Shown piece by piece: positions 12,682-23,964 of a stretch of DNA of 64,000 nucleotides (positions are counted from its first letter, which is position 1; the number at the start of each line of letters is the position of its first letter). The notes beneath the pieces were generated by a model. It did not search any database and had not been told where the DNA came from. It saw only the letters and a program-made list of their open reading frames with translations. Location of the stretch: assembly GCF_947090775.1 (NCBI RefSeq), contig NZ_OX352321.1:2914001-2978000 (forward strand), read 5' to 3'. The position numbers and the translations under genes are program-made. The DNA is from Pseudarthrobacter sp. MM222 (GTDB lineage Bacteria > Actinomycetota > Actinomycetes > Actinomycetales > Micrococcaceae).

Positions 12682-13463
12682 CGCTGCCGGCGTTCCCGCA
12701 GGCGCTGGCGCAGCTGCCGCCGGACAAGCAGTCCCATCAGCACCCAGGGTTCGCCGAAGACCCGGTAGGCCACCCGCTTCGGGTGCAGCAGAAGTCGCCA
12801 GGCCCACTCAAGGCCGACCCGGCCGATCCACCGCGGGGCCAGTTTCTGGATTCCAGCGATCTGTTCGATGGCTCCGCCCACAGTGCAGTAGACCGCCGGC
12901 GGCAGGGCGGCCCGGTTGCGCTGGAGCACATGTTCCTGCAACGGCATCCCGAGTCCCAGCAGGACCAGCTGCGGGCGCTGCTCCCCCAGCCACGCGACGG
13001 CCCGGGCTTCCAGTTCGTCGTTCCAGCCCTCGCCAGGCATTCCCTCCACCTGCGCGTGGCGGACAACGTCCTGAAGCCGCGCCACGGCCTGCGCGTTGGC
13101 CTGGCTGCCGGCACCGATGACGGCGATTCGCTCCAGCCCTTTGATCTTTGCCAGCGCGGGGATCCAGTCCGTGGAGCCCAACCGGTAATCCATCGAGCGT
13201 TCCTTTGCGCCATCGCCTTCGAGGCTCTTGGCCCAGAGCCACAGCACCGGGGCGCCATCGATGAGCACCACATCGCTCTGCTCGTAGAAGGAACGGAATC
13301 CGGGATCGGAATGCAGCAGGGTCACGCTGTGCAGGTTGTGTCCCACAATGGTCCTCGTACCGCCCTCGGCGATGAACCCGTCGAGGACGTCCGTCAGTTC
13401 GTCAACGGTCATGGGCGTCGCGTCCACCTCGAGGAAGGGGACGTGCTGGCGCGGAAGGGTCAT
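12678..13463 (-). CDS. WecG/TagA/CpsF-family glycosyltransferase
   Basis: A 261-residue GT26 protein with the family hallmarks: GHNLHSVTLLHSD near the start, a DG motif (VLIDGAPVLW), the stretch PQLVLLGLGMPLQEH and the VGGAIEQIAG segment. Members add ManNAc (WecG/TagA) to lipid-linked GlcNAc, which would directly follow the product of the WecA-like enzyme. The ATG at 13463 overlaps the tsaC stop in an ATGA; the long frame reading back to 14114 runs through tsaC in another frame and is spurious. The C-terminus is very basic (RQRLRERRQR), as in membrane-associated members. Confidence 0.88.
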   Translation of the reverse strand: MTLPRQHVPFLEVDATPMTVDELTDVLDGFIAEGGTRTIVGHNLHSVTLLHSDPGFRSFYEQSDVVLIDGAPVLWLWAKSLEGDGAKERSMDYRLGSTDWIPALAKIKGLERIAVIGAGSQANAQAVARLQDVVRHAQVEGMPGEGWNDELEARAVAWLGEQRPQLVLLGLGMPLQEHVLQRNRAALPPAVYCTVGGAIEQIAGIQKLAPRWIGRVGLEWAWRLLLHPKRVAYRVFGEPWVLMGLLVRRQLRQRLRERRQR

Positions 13464-14197
13464 GCCGTACCGGCTGGTTCGCCGGAGCCTGCCGTGTCGC
13501 GGTCCGGGACCTCGGTGTCCGCCTCGGGCGCAGTGTTGCCGTCGACGTCCAGCAGTCCGGGGACCACTTCGCGCAGGCGTTCCAGGCTGATGGCACCCTG
13601 GCGGACCACGCGCAGCGGCGTGGCGGTGGCGTCGATGATGGTGGAAGGCAGTGCTTCGGAACCCTCCAACGGCCGGTGCCCGTCTTCCAGGTAAACCTCG
13701 ACGGACTCGGCGAGCTGCGCCTCGGCCTCGGCTGCGGTCTGCGCTGCTGGCTGTCCGGTGCGGTTGGCCGAGGAGACGGCCAGCGGTCCGGTGATGGTCA
13801 GGAGGTCCTGGGCGACGTCGTCGGCGGGGATCCGCAGCGCCACGGTGCCCCTGGTCTCGCCGAGATCCCAATCCAGCGAGGGCTGGGCATGCAGAATCAG
13901 GGTCAGTCCGCCCGGCCAGAAGGCTTCGGCGAGGCGCCGGGCCTCCGCCGGGACGTCGGTGGCGAGTCCGTCGAGGGCGTTGAGGCGCGGGATCAGCACG
14001 GGCGGCGGCATCTTCCGGCTCCGGCCCTTGGACGCAAGGAGCAGTGTCACGGCCACGGGTGAGAAAGCGTCGGCGGCGATCCCATACACGGTATCGGTGG
14101 GGAAAACCACGCACTTGTGTTCCCGGATGGCCCGCTGGGCGTGTTCAAGTCCTGCGGCGCGCTGCTCAGCTGCCGTGCAATCGTAGCTAGTCGTCAC
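13460..14197 (-). CDS. tsaC: L-threonylcarbamoyladenylate synthase (Sua5/YrdC)
   Basis: A 245-residue YrdC-fold enzyme that makes threonylcarbamoyl-AMP for the t6A37 tRNA modification. The motifs PTDTVYGIAADAF, the KGRSRKMPPPVLIP nucleotide-binding loop and SSANRTGQPA are present. The C-terminal 35 residues are a low-complexity acidic tail and no Sua5 domain follows, so it is of the short TsaC type. It starts at GTG 14197, 15 bp after the prmC stop, and overlaps the next glycosyltransferase gene by 4 bp. The order prfA-prmC-tsaC is conserved in actinobacteria. Confidence 0.93.
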   Translation of the reverse strand: MTTSYDCTAAEQRAAGLEHAQRAIREHKCVVFPTDTVYGIAADAFSPVAVTLLLASKGRSRKMPPPVLIPRLNALDGLATDVPAEARRLAEAFWPGGLTLILHAQPSLDWDLGETRGTVALRIPADDVAQDLLTITGPLAVSSANRTGQPAAQTAAEAEAQLAESVEVYLEDGHRPLEGSEALPSTIIDATATPLRVVRQGAISLERLREVVPGLLDVDGNTAPEADTEVPDRDTAGSGEPAGTA

Positions 14198-14212
14198 TGC
14201 CCTATTCTTTCA

Positions 14213-15118
14213 TCACTTCGGGGCTGCTCTGTCCCCCGGGGCCCGGGGCGCCAGGACCGCGCTCGTGGCCCGTTCCTTCCCGTTAAGGTCCAGGTGCGTG
14301 GCCACCTCGGTCCACAGTCCGGTGCGCTCCAGCATGCCGGCTATCCAGGCCGCTTGGACTTCCGCGTGTTCCATCACAAAGTAGCCCCCCGGAGCCAGGA
14401 GCCGCGCGGCTGAGGCCGCCGCCGCCGTCGGAAGTTCCATGCCGTCCGCTCCCCCGCCGTACAGCGCTTCGGGCGGGTCATGCAGTGCCACTTCCGGTTC
14501 ATTCGGGATGGCTTCGGCGGGAATGTACGGAGGGTTGGAGACGACGACGTCGAAGCTGCCGTTGTGCTCCGGGAGGGCGTCCCGCAGATCGCCACGGACC
14601 AGGACGACGCCGAGCGGCAGCAGGTTCTTTGCGGCCCAGGCGTGGGCAAACTCGCTGAACTCCACCGCGTAGACCTCGGCGCCGGGCAGTTCGTGCGCGA
14701 TCGACCCGGCGATGGCACCGGAACCGGTACCCAGGTCCACGATCTTCGGGCGCGCCGTCCCCGGCAGCCGGTCGCCGGCTTTAAGCCAGTCGAGCACCAG
14801 CTGCACCACGGATTCGGTCTCCGGGCGGGGAATGAAGACGCCGGGGCCGACGGCGAGTTCCAGGTACCGGAAGTGCGCCACACCGGTGATGTGCTGCAGC
14901 GGAATACGCCGGGCGCGCTCGGCCACGAGGTCGGCGTAGCCTTCGGGTGCCGGGGTGTCGCCCAGCATCAGCGCACGGAGCCGGCCCAGCCCGACGCCGA
15001 GGAGGTGCTCGGCCAGGAGTTCGGCGTCGACCCGCGGACTGGGCACGCCGGCAGCAGCCAGCACGGCAGTTGCTGCGCGGACCGCCTCGGCAAGGCTCGG
15101 CCCGGGGCCCTCAGTCAT
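14213..15118 (-). CDS. prmC: Peptide chain release factor N5-glutamine methyltransferase
   Basis: A 301-residue class I SAM-dependent methyltransferase that methylates the Gln of the GGQ motif in release factors. It has the N-terminal helical substrate-recognition domain, the SAM site VDLGTGSGAIAGSIA, and the catalytic NPPY (SNPPYIPAE). It starts 20 bp after the stop of prfA, its substrate gene, so enzyme and target are co-transcribed. The last residues are unusually Pro/Arg-rich but the domain is complete. Confidence 0.95.
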   Translation of the reverse strand: MTEGPGPSLAEAVRAATAVLAAAGVPSPRVDAELLAEHLLGVGLGRLRALMLGDTPAPEGYADLVAERARRIPLQHITGVAHFRYLELAVGPGVFIPRPETESVVQLVLDWLKAGDRLPGTARPKIVDLGTGSGAIAGSIAHELPGAEVYAVEFSEFAHAWAAKNLLPLGVVLVRGDLRDALPEHNGSFDVVVSNPPYIPAEAIPNEPEVALHDPPEALYGGGADGMELPTAAAASAARLLAPGGYFVMEHAEVQAAWIAGMLERTGLWTEVATHLDLNGKERATSAVLAPRAPGDRAAPK

Positions 15119-15138
15119 CCGCTGCGCTTTCCGCGGGC

Positions 15139-16212
15139 TTATTCGCCGATGGCGTCGAGCCGGGACTGCTCGTCCAGTTCGATCGCCGATTGAATGACCG
15201 GTTCCAGGTCACCGTTCATGACCTGGTCCAGGTTGTAGGCCTTGTAACCGGTGCGGTGATCGGCAATCCGGTTCTCCGGGTAGTTGTAGGTGCGGATGCG
15301 CTCGGAGCGGTCCATGGTGCGGATCTGCGACTTGCGCTGGGCCGAGTTCTCGGCGTCGATCTGCTCCTGCTGGTGCGCCAGGATCCGGGCGCGCAGCACG
15401 CGCATTCCCGCCTCACGGTTCTGCAACTGCGACTTCTCGTTCTGCATCGCCACCACGATCCCGGTGGGAAGGTGGGTGATGCGGACGGCCGAGTCGGTGG
15501 TGTTGACGGACTGCCCGCCCGGTCCCGAGGAACGGTAGACATCGATCTTGAGATCGTTCTGGTTGATCTCGAGTTCCTCGGGCTCGTCCACTTCGGGGAG
15601 CACCAGCACGCCCGCGGCCGAGGTGTGGATGCGGCCCTGGGATTCCGTCACCGGAACGCGCTGCACGCGGTGCACGCCGCCTTCGAACTTAAGCCGCGCG
15701 TAGACGCCTTCGGCGGGGTCGTTCGAGCTGCCCTTGATGGCCACCTGCACGTCCTTGTACCCGCCGAGGTCCGACTCGTTGGCCGAGATCATCTCGGTCT
15801 TCCAGCCGCGGGATTCGGCATAGCGGGTGTACATCCGCAGCAGGTCCGCGGCAAACAGGGCCGCCTCGTCGCCGCCCTCACCGCCCTTGACCTCGAGGAT
15901 CACGTTGCGGGCATCGTCCGGGTCCCGCGGGATCAGCAGCCGGCGCAGCTTTGCCGCGGCCGTTTCCAGCGCCGCCTCAAGCTCCGGCACCTCCGCGGCA
16001 AACTCCGGATCTTCCCCCGCCATCTCCCGGGCCGCCGCCAGGTCATCCTCGATGCCATGCCAGGCATGGTAGGCCTCGACAATGCCGTTCAGCTGAGCAG
16101 AACGCCGCCCCAGTTTCCGGGCCAGCCGCTGGTCAGCATAAACAGCAGGATCCCCAAGCTGCGCCTGGATAGCATCATGCTCATCCAACAGCCCCTGTAC
16201 GGACTCAAACAT
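15139..16212 (-). CDS. prfA: Peptide chain release factor 1
   Basis: RF1 of 357 residues, which reads UAA and UAG. The tripeptide anticodon is P-V-T (187-189, in [15 protein letters not shown] in E. coli) and the peptidyl-transferase GGQ is at 232-234 ([10 protein letters not shown]). No programmed frameshift, as expected for RF1 rather than RF2. It heads the prfA-prmC-tsaC cluster. The start ATG at 16212 is preceded by GAAAGAGG on the coding strand. Confidence 0.97.
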   Translation of the reverse strand: MFESVQGLLDEHDAIQAQLGDPAVYADQRLARKLGRRSAQLNGIVEAYHAWHGIEDDLAAAREMAGEDPEFAAEVPELEAALETAAAKLRRLLIPRDPDDARNVILEVKGGEGGDEAALFAADLLRMYTRYAESRGWKTEMISANESDLGGYKDVQVAIKGSSNDPAEGVYARLKFEGGVHRVQRVPVTESQGRIHTSAAGVLVLPEVDEPEELEINQNDLKIDVYRSSGPGGQSVNTTDSAVRITHLPTGIVVAMQNEKSQLQNREAGMRVLRARILAHQQEQIDAENSAQRKSQIRTMDRSERIRTYNYPENRIADHRTGYKAYNLDQVMNGDLEPVIQSAIELDEQSRLDAIGE

Positions 16213-16513
16213 TTTTCAAACCTCTTTCGACTCTTTCAAGTCTAGTAACGCGACAGCGAAGGTGGGCAAACAGCGAAGCCGTCCGGTTTTCTGCCGCCCC
16301 GGGAGTGCGATCGATGACTCCCAACCTTCGCATGCTCAGGTCGGGTCCCTCGTCATCTCCCTTGCGGGCCTGCCGGAGCTGGGAGGCCAGCGATCGAAGA
16401 TCGCAAGCCTCCCAGCGTAGGGGCGGGGGCGGCAAAAACCGAACGGCGAAGGCGGGGGCGGAATCCCGCACGGCTAACCGCGCGAGATTTCCGGCACCCC
16501 GCCTTGGACCCAG
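16213..16513. other. rho-prfA spacer lacking rpmE
   Basis: This 301-bp gap has no convincing gene. In mycobacteria rpmE (ribosomal protein L31) lies between rho and prfA; here no frame encodes an L31-like protein. Most of the gap is taken by the palindromic element at 16279-16446. The bases before prfA (16213-16278, minus strand) must hold its ribosome-binding site and perhaps a promoter. Confidence 0.7.
16279..16446. repeat. Palindromic MITE-like element with nested hairpins
   Basis: Imperfect terminal inverted repeats of about 22 nt (16279-16300 and 16426-16446, about three differences) enclose two further hairpins: GGGAGT...ACTCCC at 16301-16322, and a strong bipartite stem at 16379-16415 made of a 9-bp outer stem (CTGGGAGGC/GCCTCCCAG), a 2x2 internal loop and a 6-bp inner stem (GCGATC/GATCGC) with a GAA loop. 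It has no coding potential. It may act as the rho terminator on the minus strand, or be a small non-autonomous mobile or REP-like element; the inverted ends favour the latter, but no target-site duplication was identified. Confidence 0.55.
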
Positions 16514-18715
<2,202 letters not shown>

Positions 18716-19040
18716 GAAGGATCCTTCCCCCTCGACGGCGTCCAGACTAGGAGCTGGACGCGATGATTTGATCTGGGCTGCAGTTCAGATCTGCAGCCGG
18801 GATTTCGGCCCTGCCGGATGGATTTCTGCCAGCACGGCCGGGTGGTTGCTTACACCTGGCGCGTTCGAAAATTAATGAACGGCGGGCTGACACTTGAGGG
18901 GGCAGAGGTAGTTTCTGCTGAATCCTGCATCAGACCAAAAGCAGGTGGCACCGGAAAATATTGCGCAGTGAAAGATGAGAAAGACAACTAGGCCAACATC
19001 GCGGTCTTATAAACAGTTGCCGAATTTACCGCCTGCGTGA
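18716..19040. other. Upstream region and probable promoter of rho
   Basis: These 325 bases between the rho start and the thrB stop have no convincing gene on either strand and are less GC-rich than the surroundings. On the minus strand CAATAT (18963-18958) with TTGTCT 18 nt upstream (18987-18982) is a possible promoter, which would give rho a leader of about 235 nt. A long leader fits the known autoregulation of rho by Rho-dependent attenuation, but no specific element can be proven from the sequence. Confidence 0.4.
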
Positions 19041-20027
19041 TTACTGCCGGTGCACTTCCACTTTAGCACCTTCGACGTCCACGGCCAGCTTCATCACACG
19101 CCAGGCCACTTCCGGCGTGTTGCCCGCCGTATGGGAGCCGATGAGGTCGACGATCCTCCCGGCTTCCGCTTCGCCATTGGCAAGAACCAGCACGGTGGGT
19201 CCCGCTCCGGACACGACGGCGGCGTGGCCGGCGCGCCGCAGCACTGCGATCAGCTCGGCACTGGGCCGCATTGCCTGCGCCCGGTAGCTCTGGTGCAGGT
19301 AGTCCTCGGTGCCGGGCAGCAGGAATTCGGGCTTTTGCGTGAGCGCGTGGATCAGGAGGGCCGCCCGGCCAGAGTTCATGGCCGCGGCGTGGTGCCCTAC
19401 GGAGGCAGGAAGCAGCGCGCGGGCCGCTTCGGTGGACAGCTCAAAATCAGGCACTGCTACGACCGGAATGACCGAGGCCGCTACGGTCGCGCAGGTGCTG
19501 CTGTACTGGTCACTGTCCTGCCATGACAGCGCCAGTCCGCCGAAAATCGCCGGTGCGACGTTGTCCGGATGACCCTCCATCTCGCTGGTCAGCTGCAGGA
19601 TCCAGTCCTTGGTGCGCCGGGACGCCGCCGGAACCAGCGCATTGGCCGCCGTTACGGCGGCGACGACGGCCGAGGCCGACGAGCCCAGCCCGCGGCCGTG
19701 CGGATTGACGTTCTCGGCCGTGATCCGCAATCCCTCATGCCGGAAGCCCAGGCGGTGCAGCGCCTCGGTAACGGCCTTAGCCACGAGGTGGCTCGCGTCC
19801 CGCGGCAGCGTTGCGGCACCCTCGCCGCTGAGTTCGAACTCGAGCTCACCGCTGGCCAGGGTCTCCACGGTGAGGGTGTCATGCAGCGAAAGCGCCAGCC
19901 CCAGGCTGTCGTAGCCGGGGCCGAGGTTGGCGCTGGTGGCCGGCACCCGCACGGTCACCAGCTGGCCGGCCAGGACTGCCGGAGTGTCGGCGGGGAACTC
20001 GGCCGGGACGGTGAGGGTGGTTTCCAA
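19041..20027 (-). CDS. thrB: Homoserine kinase
   Basis: A 328-residue GHMP-family kinase that phosphorylates homoserine to O-phosphohomoserine. The ATP-binding glycine/serine loop PHGRGLGSSASA (109-120) and the N-terminal VPATSANLGPGYD motif (28-40) are intact. It follows thrC by 2 bp, so hom-thrC-thrB form one operon for threonine synthesis from aspartate semialdehyde. Confidence 0.96.
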   Translation of the reverse strand: METTLTVPAEFPADTPAVLAGQLVTVRVPATSANLGPGYDSLGLALSLHDTLTVETLASGELEFELSGEGAATLPRDASHLVAKAVTEALHRLGFRHEGLRITAENVNPHGRGLGSSASAVVAAVTAANALVPAASRRTKDWILQLTSEMEGHPDNVAPAIFGGLALSWQDSDQYSSTCATVAASVIPVVAVPDFELSTEAARALLPASVGHHAAAMNSGRAALLIHALTQKPEFLLPGTEDYLHQSYRAQAMRPSAELIAVLRRAGHAAVVSGAGPTVLVLANGEAEAGRIVDLIGSHTAGNTPEVAWRVMKLAVDVEGAKVEVHRQ

Positions 20028-20029
20028 GG

Positions 20030-21136
20030 CTACTTTTCTTCCAGTCCCAGGGCTGCGGCAACGGTGACCACGTCATTGGAGACCTTGACCGGCTCAACGT
20101 CGCTGCCGTCCTCGGTGCGCAGGGCCCACTGCGGATCCTTCAGGCCGTGGCCGGTGACCGTGATGACGATGGTCTTTCCGACGGGGACTTCGCCGGCGGC
20201 GTGCTTCTTGATCAGCCCCGCCACACCGGCGGCAGAGCCGGGTTCCACGAACACGCCTTCACGGGCGGACAGCCAACGGTGGGCGGAGAGGATTTCCTCA
20301 TCCGTCACGGCCTCGATCAGGCCCTTGGATTCGTCCCGGGCGGCCACTGCGGTGTCCCAGGAGGCCGGGTTGCCGATCCGGATCGCCGTGGCGATGGTAT
20401 CGGGCTCGGTGATCGGGTGGCCGGCGACGAAAGGTGCCGCGCCGGCGGCCTGGAAGCCCCACATGATGGGGGTCTTCGTGGATACCGGCGCCAGGGTGCC
20501 GGCGGTGGCCGACTCGAACGGCGCGGAGTACTCCTTGTAGCCTTTCCAGTACGCGCTGATGTTGCCGGCGTTGCCTACCGGGAGCACGTGGATGTCGGGG
20601 GCATCGCCAAGGGAGTCAACGATTTCGAACGCGCCGGTCTTTTGCCCCTCGATCCGGGCGGGGTTCACCGAGTTGACCAGGAACACCGGGTAGGACTCCC
20701 CCAGTTTGCGGGCGATGTCGAGGCAGTCGTCGAAGTTCCCGTCGACCTGCAGCAGCGTGGCGCCGTGCGCGATCGCCTGGCTCAGTTTGCCCAGCGAGAT
20801 CTTGCCCTCGGGCACCAGCACGGCGCACTGCAGTCCTGCGGCCGTCGCGTACGCGGCCGCGGAAGCGGAGGTGTTTCCGGTGGAGGCGCACACCACGGCC
20901 TTGGCGCCGGAGGCGACGGCCGCCGTCATGGCCATGGTCATGCCGCGGTCCTTGAAGGACCCGGTGGGGTTCATGCCCTCGACCTTGAGGTAGACGTCGC
21001 TGCCGGTCAGCTCGGAGAGCTTCCGGGCGTGGACCAGCGGCGTGCCGCCCTCGCCGAGGGTGATCACCTTCGTGGCCTCGGTGACAGGCAGACGTTCGGC
21101 GTATTCGCGGATGACCCCGCGCCATTGGTGAGCCAC
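20030..21136 (-). CDS. thrC: Threonine synthase
   Basis: A 368-residue PLP enzyme that converts O-phosphohomoserine to threonine. Lys62 in GSFKDRGM is the PLP-binding lysine; [16 protein letters not shown] binds the phosphate of the cofactor. Length places it in the short class of bacterial and actinobacterial enzymes. The start abuts the hom stop directly (21136/21137), so the two are probably translationally coupled. Confidence 0.96.
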   Translation of the reverse strand: MAHQWRGVIREYAERLPVTEATKVITLGEGGTPLVHARKLSELTGSDVYLKVEGMNPTGSFKDRGMTMAMTAAVASGAKAVVCASTGNTSASAAAYATAAGLQCAVLVPEGKISLGKLSQAIAHGATLLQVDGNFDDCLDIARKLGESYPVFLVNSVNPARIEGQKTGAFEIVDSLGDAPDIHVLPVGNAGNISAYWKGYKEYSAPFESATAGTLAPVSTKTPIMWGFQAAGAAPFVAGHPITEPDTIATAIRIGNPASWDTAVAARDESKGLIEAVTDEEILSAHRWLSAREGVFVEPGSAAGVAGLIKKHAAGEVPVGKTIVITVTGHGLKDPQWALRTEDGSDVEPVKVSNDVVTVAAALGLEEK

Positions 21137-22465
21137 TTAGACTCCTTCTACCCGCAGTACGGATGTAACGGAATTGATAACGTCCAGGCCCTTGACGGCC
21201 TGGACGGTGGCTGCCAGTGCAGCCTCGCTTGCGCGGTGGGTGACGATCCGCAGTTCCGCCGACTCCACCTTGGAGTCTGCGTCGCGGTGGATGGTCTGCC
21301 GCATGATTTCGATGGAGACGCCGTGCTCCGCGAAGAGCTGGGCGATCCTGGCCAAAACGCCGGGCTGGTCCGCGACGTCCAGTCCGATGTAGTAGCTGGT
21401 GATGGCGGCGTCGATGGGCAGGGCCGGGACGTGGCCGGTGGTCGTTTCGGTCCGGCCGGGGCCGCCGAGGACCAGCCTGCGGGCAGCGGACACGAGGTCA
21501 CCCATCACGGCCGATGCCGTCGGTGTTCCGCCGGCACCCTGGCCATAGAACATGAGTTCACCGGCGTTTTCTGCCTCGATGAAGACGGCGTTGAACGCCC
21601 CGCGGACGGCGGCGAGCGGGTGTTCGCGCGGCAGCAGCGTGGGGTGCACGCGCACGGAAACGCCCGGCTTTCCATCTGTGTCCGTGCCTGCGGCAGGGAG
21701 CTTCTCGGCGATCGCCAGCAGCTTGATCACAAACCCGGCGTCCTTCGCGGCGGCGATGTCCGCCGCGCTGACTGAACTGATGCCCTCGCAGTAGACGTCC
21801 TCGAGCGCGAAGCGGGTGTGGAAGGAGAGCGAGGCGAGGATGGCGGCCTTGGCGGCGGCGTCGTGGCCTTCAACGTCGGCCGTCGGGTCGGCCTCCGCGT
21901 AGCCGAGGCGCTGGGCCTCGGCGAGGGCATCGGCGAACTGGGCCCCGGTGGAGTCCATCTGGTCCAGGATGAAGTTGGTGGTGCCGTTGACGATTCCCAG
22001 CACGCGGGTGATCCGGTCACCGGACAGGCTGTCCCGGATCGGGCGCAGGATGGGAATGGCCCCGGCCACGGCAGCCTCGTAGGACAGCTGGACGCCGGCC
22101 TTGTCGGCTTCCTCGTACAGCGTCGGGCCGTCCAGTGCGAGCAGGGCCTTGTTGCCCGTGACCACGCAGGCGCCGTGACGGAAGGCGCTGAGGATCAGGC
22201 TGCGGGCCGGCTCGATGCCGCCCATCAGTTCGATCACGACGTCGGCGTCCTTGACGAGAGTCTCGGCGTCGGCGGTGAACAGTTCGTGCGGCAGTTCGAC
22301 GTCGCGGGGGGCATCGACGTTGCGGACGGCGATCCCGCTCAGCTCAAGCCGGGCCCCGGTGCGGGAGGCCAGCGACTCGGCGTCGTCAATGAGAATCCGC
22401 GCAACCTGGGCCCCAACGTTGCCACAGCCCAGCAGGGCTACTTTCAGGGTTCGCAATTCGGTCAT
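21137..22465 (-). CDS. hom: Homoserine dehydrogenase
   Basis: A 442-residue NAD(P)-dependent enzyme reducing aspartate semialdehyde to homoserine. It shows the Rossmann motif GCGNVGAQVARIL, the catalytic region with the pattern EADPTADVEGHDAAAK, and a C-terminal ACT domain (from about 355, YYIGLDVADQPGVLARIAQLF) that in relatives mediates threonine feedback inhibition. It stops 1 bp before thrC and starts next to the lysA stop, consistent with one lysA-hom-thrC-thrB transcript. Confidence 0.96.
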   Translation of the reverse strand: MTELRTLKVALLGCGNVGAQVARILIDDAESLASRTGARLELSGIAVRNVDAPRDVELPHELFTADAETLVKDADVVIELMGGIEPARSLILSAFRHGACVVTGNKALLALDGPTLYEEADKAGVQLSYEAAVAGAIPILRPIRDSLSGDRITRVLGIVNGTTNFILDQMDSTGAQFADALAEAQRLGYAEADPTADVEGHDAAAKAAILASLSFHTRFALEDVYCEGISSVSAADIAAAKDAGFVIKLLAIAEKLPAAGTDTDGKPGVSVRVHPTLLPREHPLAAVRGAFNAVFIEAENAGELMFYGQGAGGTPTASAVMGDLVSAARRLVLGGPGRTETTTGHVPALPIDAAITSYYIGLDVADQPGVLARIAQLFAEHGVSIEIMRQTIHRDADSKVESAELRIVTHRASEAALAATVQAVKGLDVINSVTSVLRVEGV

Positions 22466-23959
22466 TCAGACTCCCATGTCGCGGTTCAGCAGATCTTGTT
22501 CGGTTTCCCCGCGGACAATGAGCCGGGCAGATCCATCGCGCACAGCGACAACGCCCGGCCGGGCCAGATAGTTGTAGTTGCTGGACAGGGCCCAGCAGTA
22601 GGCGCCGGTCCCCGGTACAGCGAGCAGATCACCGGCTGCCACGTCCTCGGGCAGATATACATCTCTAACAACTATGTCGCCGCTCTCGCAATGTTTGCCC
22701 ACTACGCGGGCCAGCTGTGCAGCCGCCTCCGAGGTGCGGGAGGCCACAATTGCCGAATAATCCGCGTCATAGAGCACCGGGCGGGCGTTGTCGCTCATGC
22801 CGCCGTCCACTGACACATACCGGCGCGGGTACGTAACGTTTTCCGGTGCGGTTTCGACTGTTCCGGCTGTTCCGGCGGCCGGGGCGTCCACCCGCACGGT
22901 CTTGAGGGTGCCCACTTCGTACAGCGTGAACGTGGAGCTACCCACGATGGCGCGGCCCGGTTCGATCGAAATCCGCGGTGCGCTGATGCCGAGCTCTGCG
23001 CACTTGGAGCGGACGACGGCGGCCATCGCCTGCGCAATCTCGGCGGCGGGGCGCGGGGTATCCACGGGCGTGTAGGCGATGCCGTAGCCGCCGCCCAGGT
23101 CCAGCTCCGGGAGCACGATCGAGTACTTGGCCTGCATCGCGGCAAGGAAGTCCAGCAGCTTCTCGGCCGCGAGGGCGAAGCCGTCCGGCTCGAAGATCTG
23201 CGAGCCGATGTGGCAGTGCAGGCCCAGCAGCTCAACGCTCCCGTACCCCGAGGCCGCCGCGACGGCTTCTTCGGCCGCGGACAGGCCGGCCACCTCAGTG
23301 GAGTCCGGCGCCATGGAGAGGCCGAACTTCTGGTCCTCGTGCGCAGTGGCGATGAACTCGTGGGTGTGCGCGTGCACGCCGGGCGTGAGCCGCAGCATGA
23401 CCTTCGCCGTCTCGCCGCGGGCATTTGCGATCTTGGCCACGCGGTCGAGTTCGGCCAGGCTGTCCACGACGATCCGGCCCAGTTTCATGTCCAGGGCGCG
23501 GTGGATCTCGCTGTCGGACTTGTTGTTCCCGTGCAGCGCGACGTCGGCGCCGGGGATCCCGGCCCGCGCCGCCACGGCAAGTTCCCCGCCCGAAGCGGTG
23601 TCGAGGCGCAGCCCTTCCTCCTCCACCCAGCGGACCACGGCGGTGCACAAAAAGGATTTCCCGGCGTAGTAGACGTCCACTCCCCCGCAGATATCGGCAA
23701 AGGCGTCATTGAACGCGTCGCTGAAGGCCCGGGCGCGGGCGCGGAAGTCGTTCTCGCTCATCACGAACAGGGGCGTGCCGAACTGGCGCTGGAGCTCGCT
23801 GACCGGGATGCCGTCGAGGGCGAGTTCGCCGTCGTCGTTCCGTGCCACACCCGCGGCCCACAGCGGCTCATGCAGCACGTTCAGGTCCGCGGGGACCTGG
23901 AGCCATTCGGGGGCCAGCGGGGAGGCGGCGCTGGCTGAGTTTGGCGCGTTTTCGGTCAT
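22466..23959 (-). CDS. lysA: Diaminopimelate decarboxylase
   Basis: The last enzyme of lysine synthesis, 497 residues, fold-III PLP decarboxylase. Lys101 (VYYAGKSFLC) is the PLP lysine, GGGYGIAY is the phosphate-binding glycine loop, and CESGDIVV carries the cysteine that completes the active site across the dimer. Two starts compete: ATG 23959 and the GTG at 23968, which overlaps the argS stop as GTGA and adds three residues; I used the ATG. Lysine and threonine branches are thus in one transcription unit behind argS, as in corynebacteria and relatives. Confidence 0.95.
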   Translation of the reverse strand: MTENAPNSASAASPLAPEWLQVPADLNVLHEPLWAAGVARNDDGELALDGIPVSELQRQFGTPLFVMSENDFRARARAFSDAFNDAFADICGGVDVYYAGKSFLCTAVVRWVEEEGLRLDTASGGELAVAARAGIPGADVALHGNNKSDSEIHRALDMKLGRIVVDSLAELDRVAKIANARGETAKVMLRLTPGVHAHTHEFIATAHEDQKFGLSMAPDSTEVAGLSAAEEAVAAASGYGSVELLGLHCHIGSQIFEPDGFALAAEKLLDFLAAMQAKYSIVLPELDLGGGYGIAYTPVDTPRPAAEIAQAMAAVVRSKCAELGISAPRISIEPGRAIVGSSTFTLYEVGTLKTVRVDAPAAGTAGTVETAPENVTYPRRYVSVDGGMSDNARPVLYDADYSAIVASRTSEAAAQLARVVGKHCESGDIVVRDVYLPEDVAAGDLLAVPGTGAYCWALSSNYNYLARPGVVAVRDGSARLIVRGETEQDLLNRDMGV

Positions 23960-23964
23960 GACAG

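Noticed and set aside
13464..14114. Extension of the WecG/TagA-type gene to a 478-residue protein
   Set aside because: The added part is tsaC read in another frame; the ATG at 13463 in the ATGA overlap fits the family.
16205..16471. Possible rpmE or other small gene between rho and prfA
   Set aside because: The 88-codon frame has no L31 features and runs through the palindromic element.
22486..22671. Antisense and out-of-frame short frames in lysA, hom and argS
   Set aside because: They are explained by codon-position GC bias; none has a ribosome-binding site with a plausible product.
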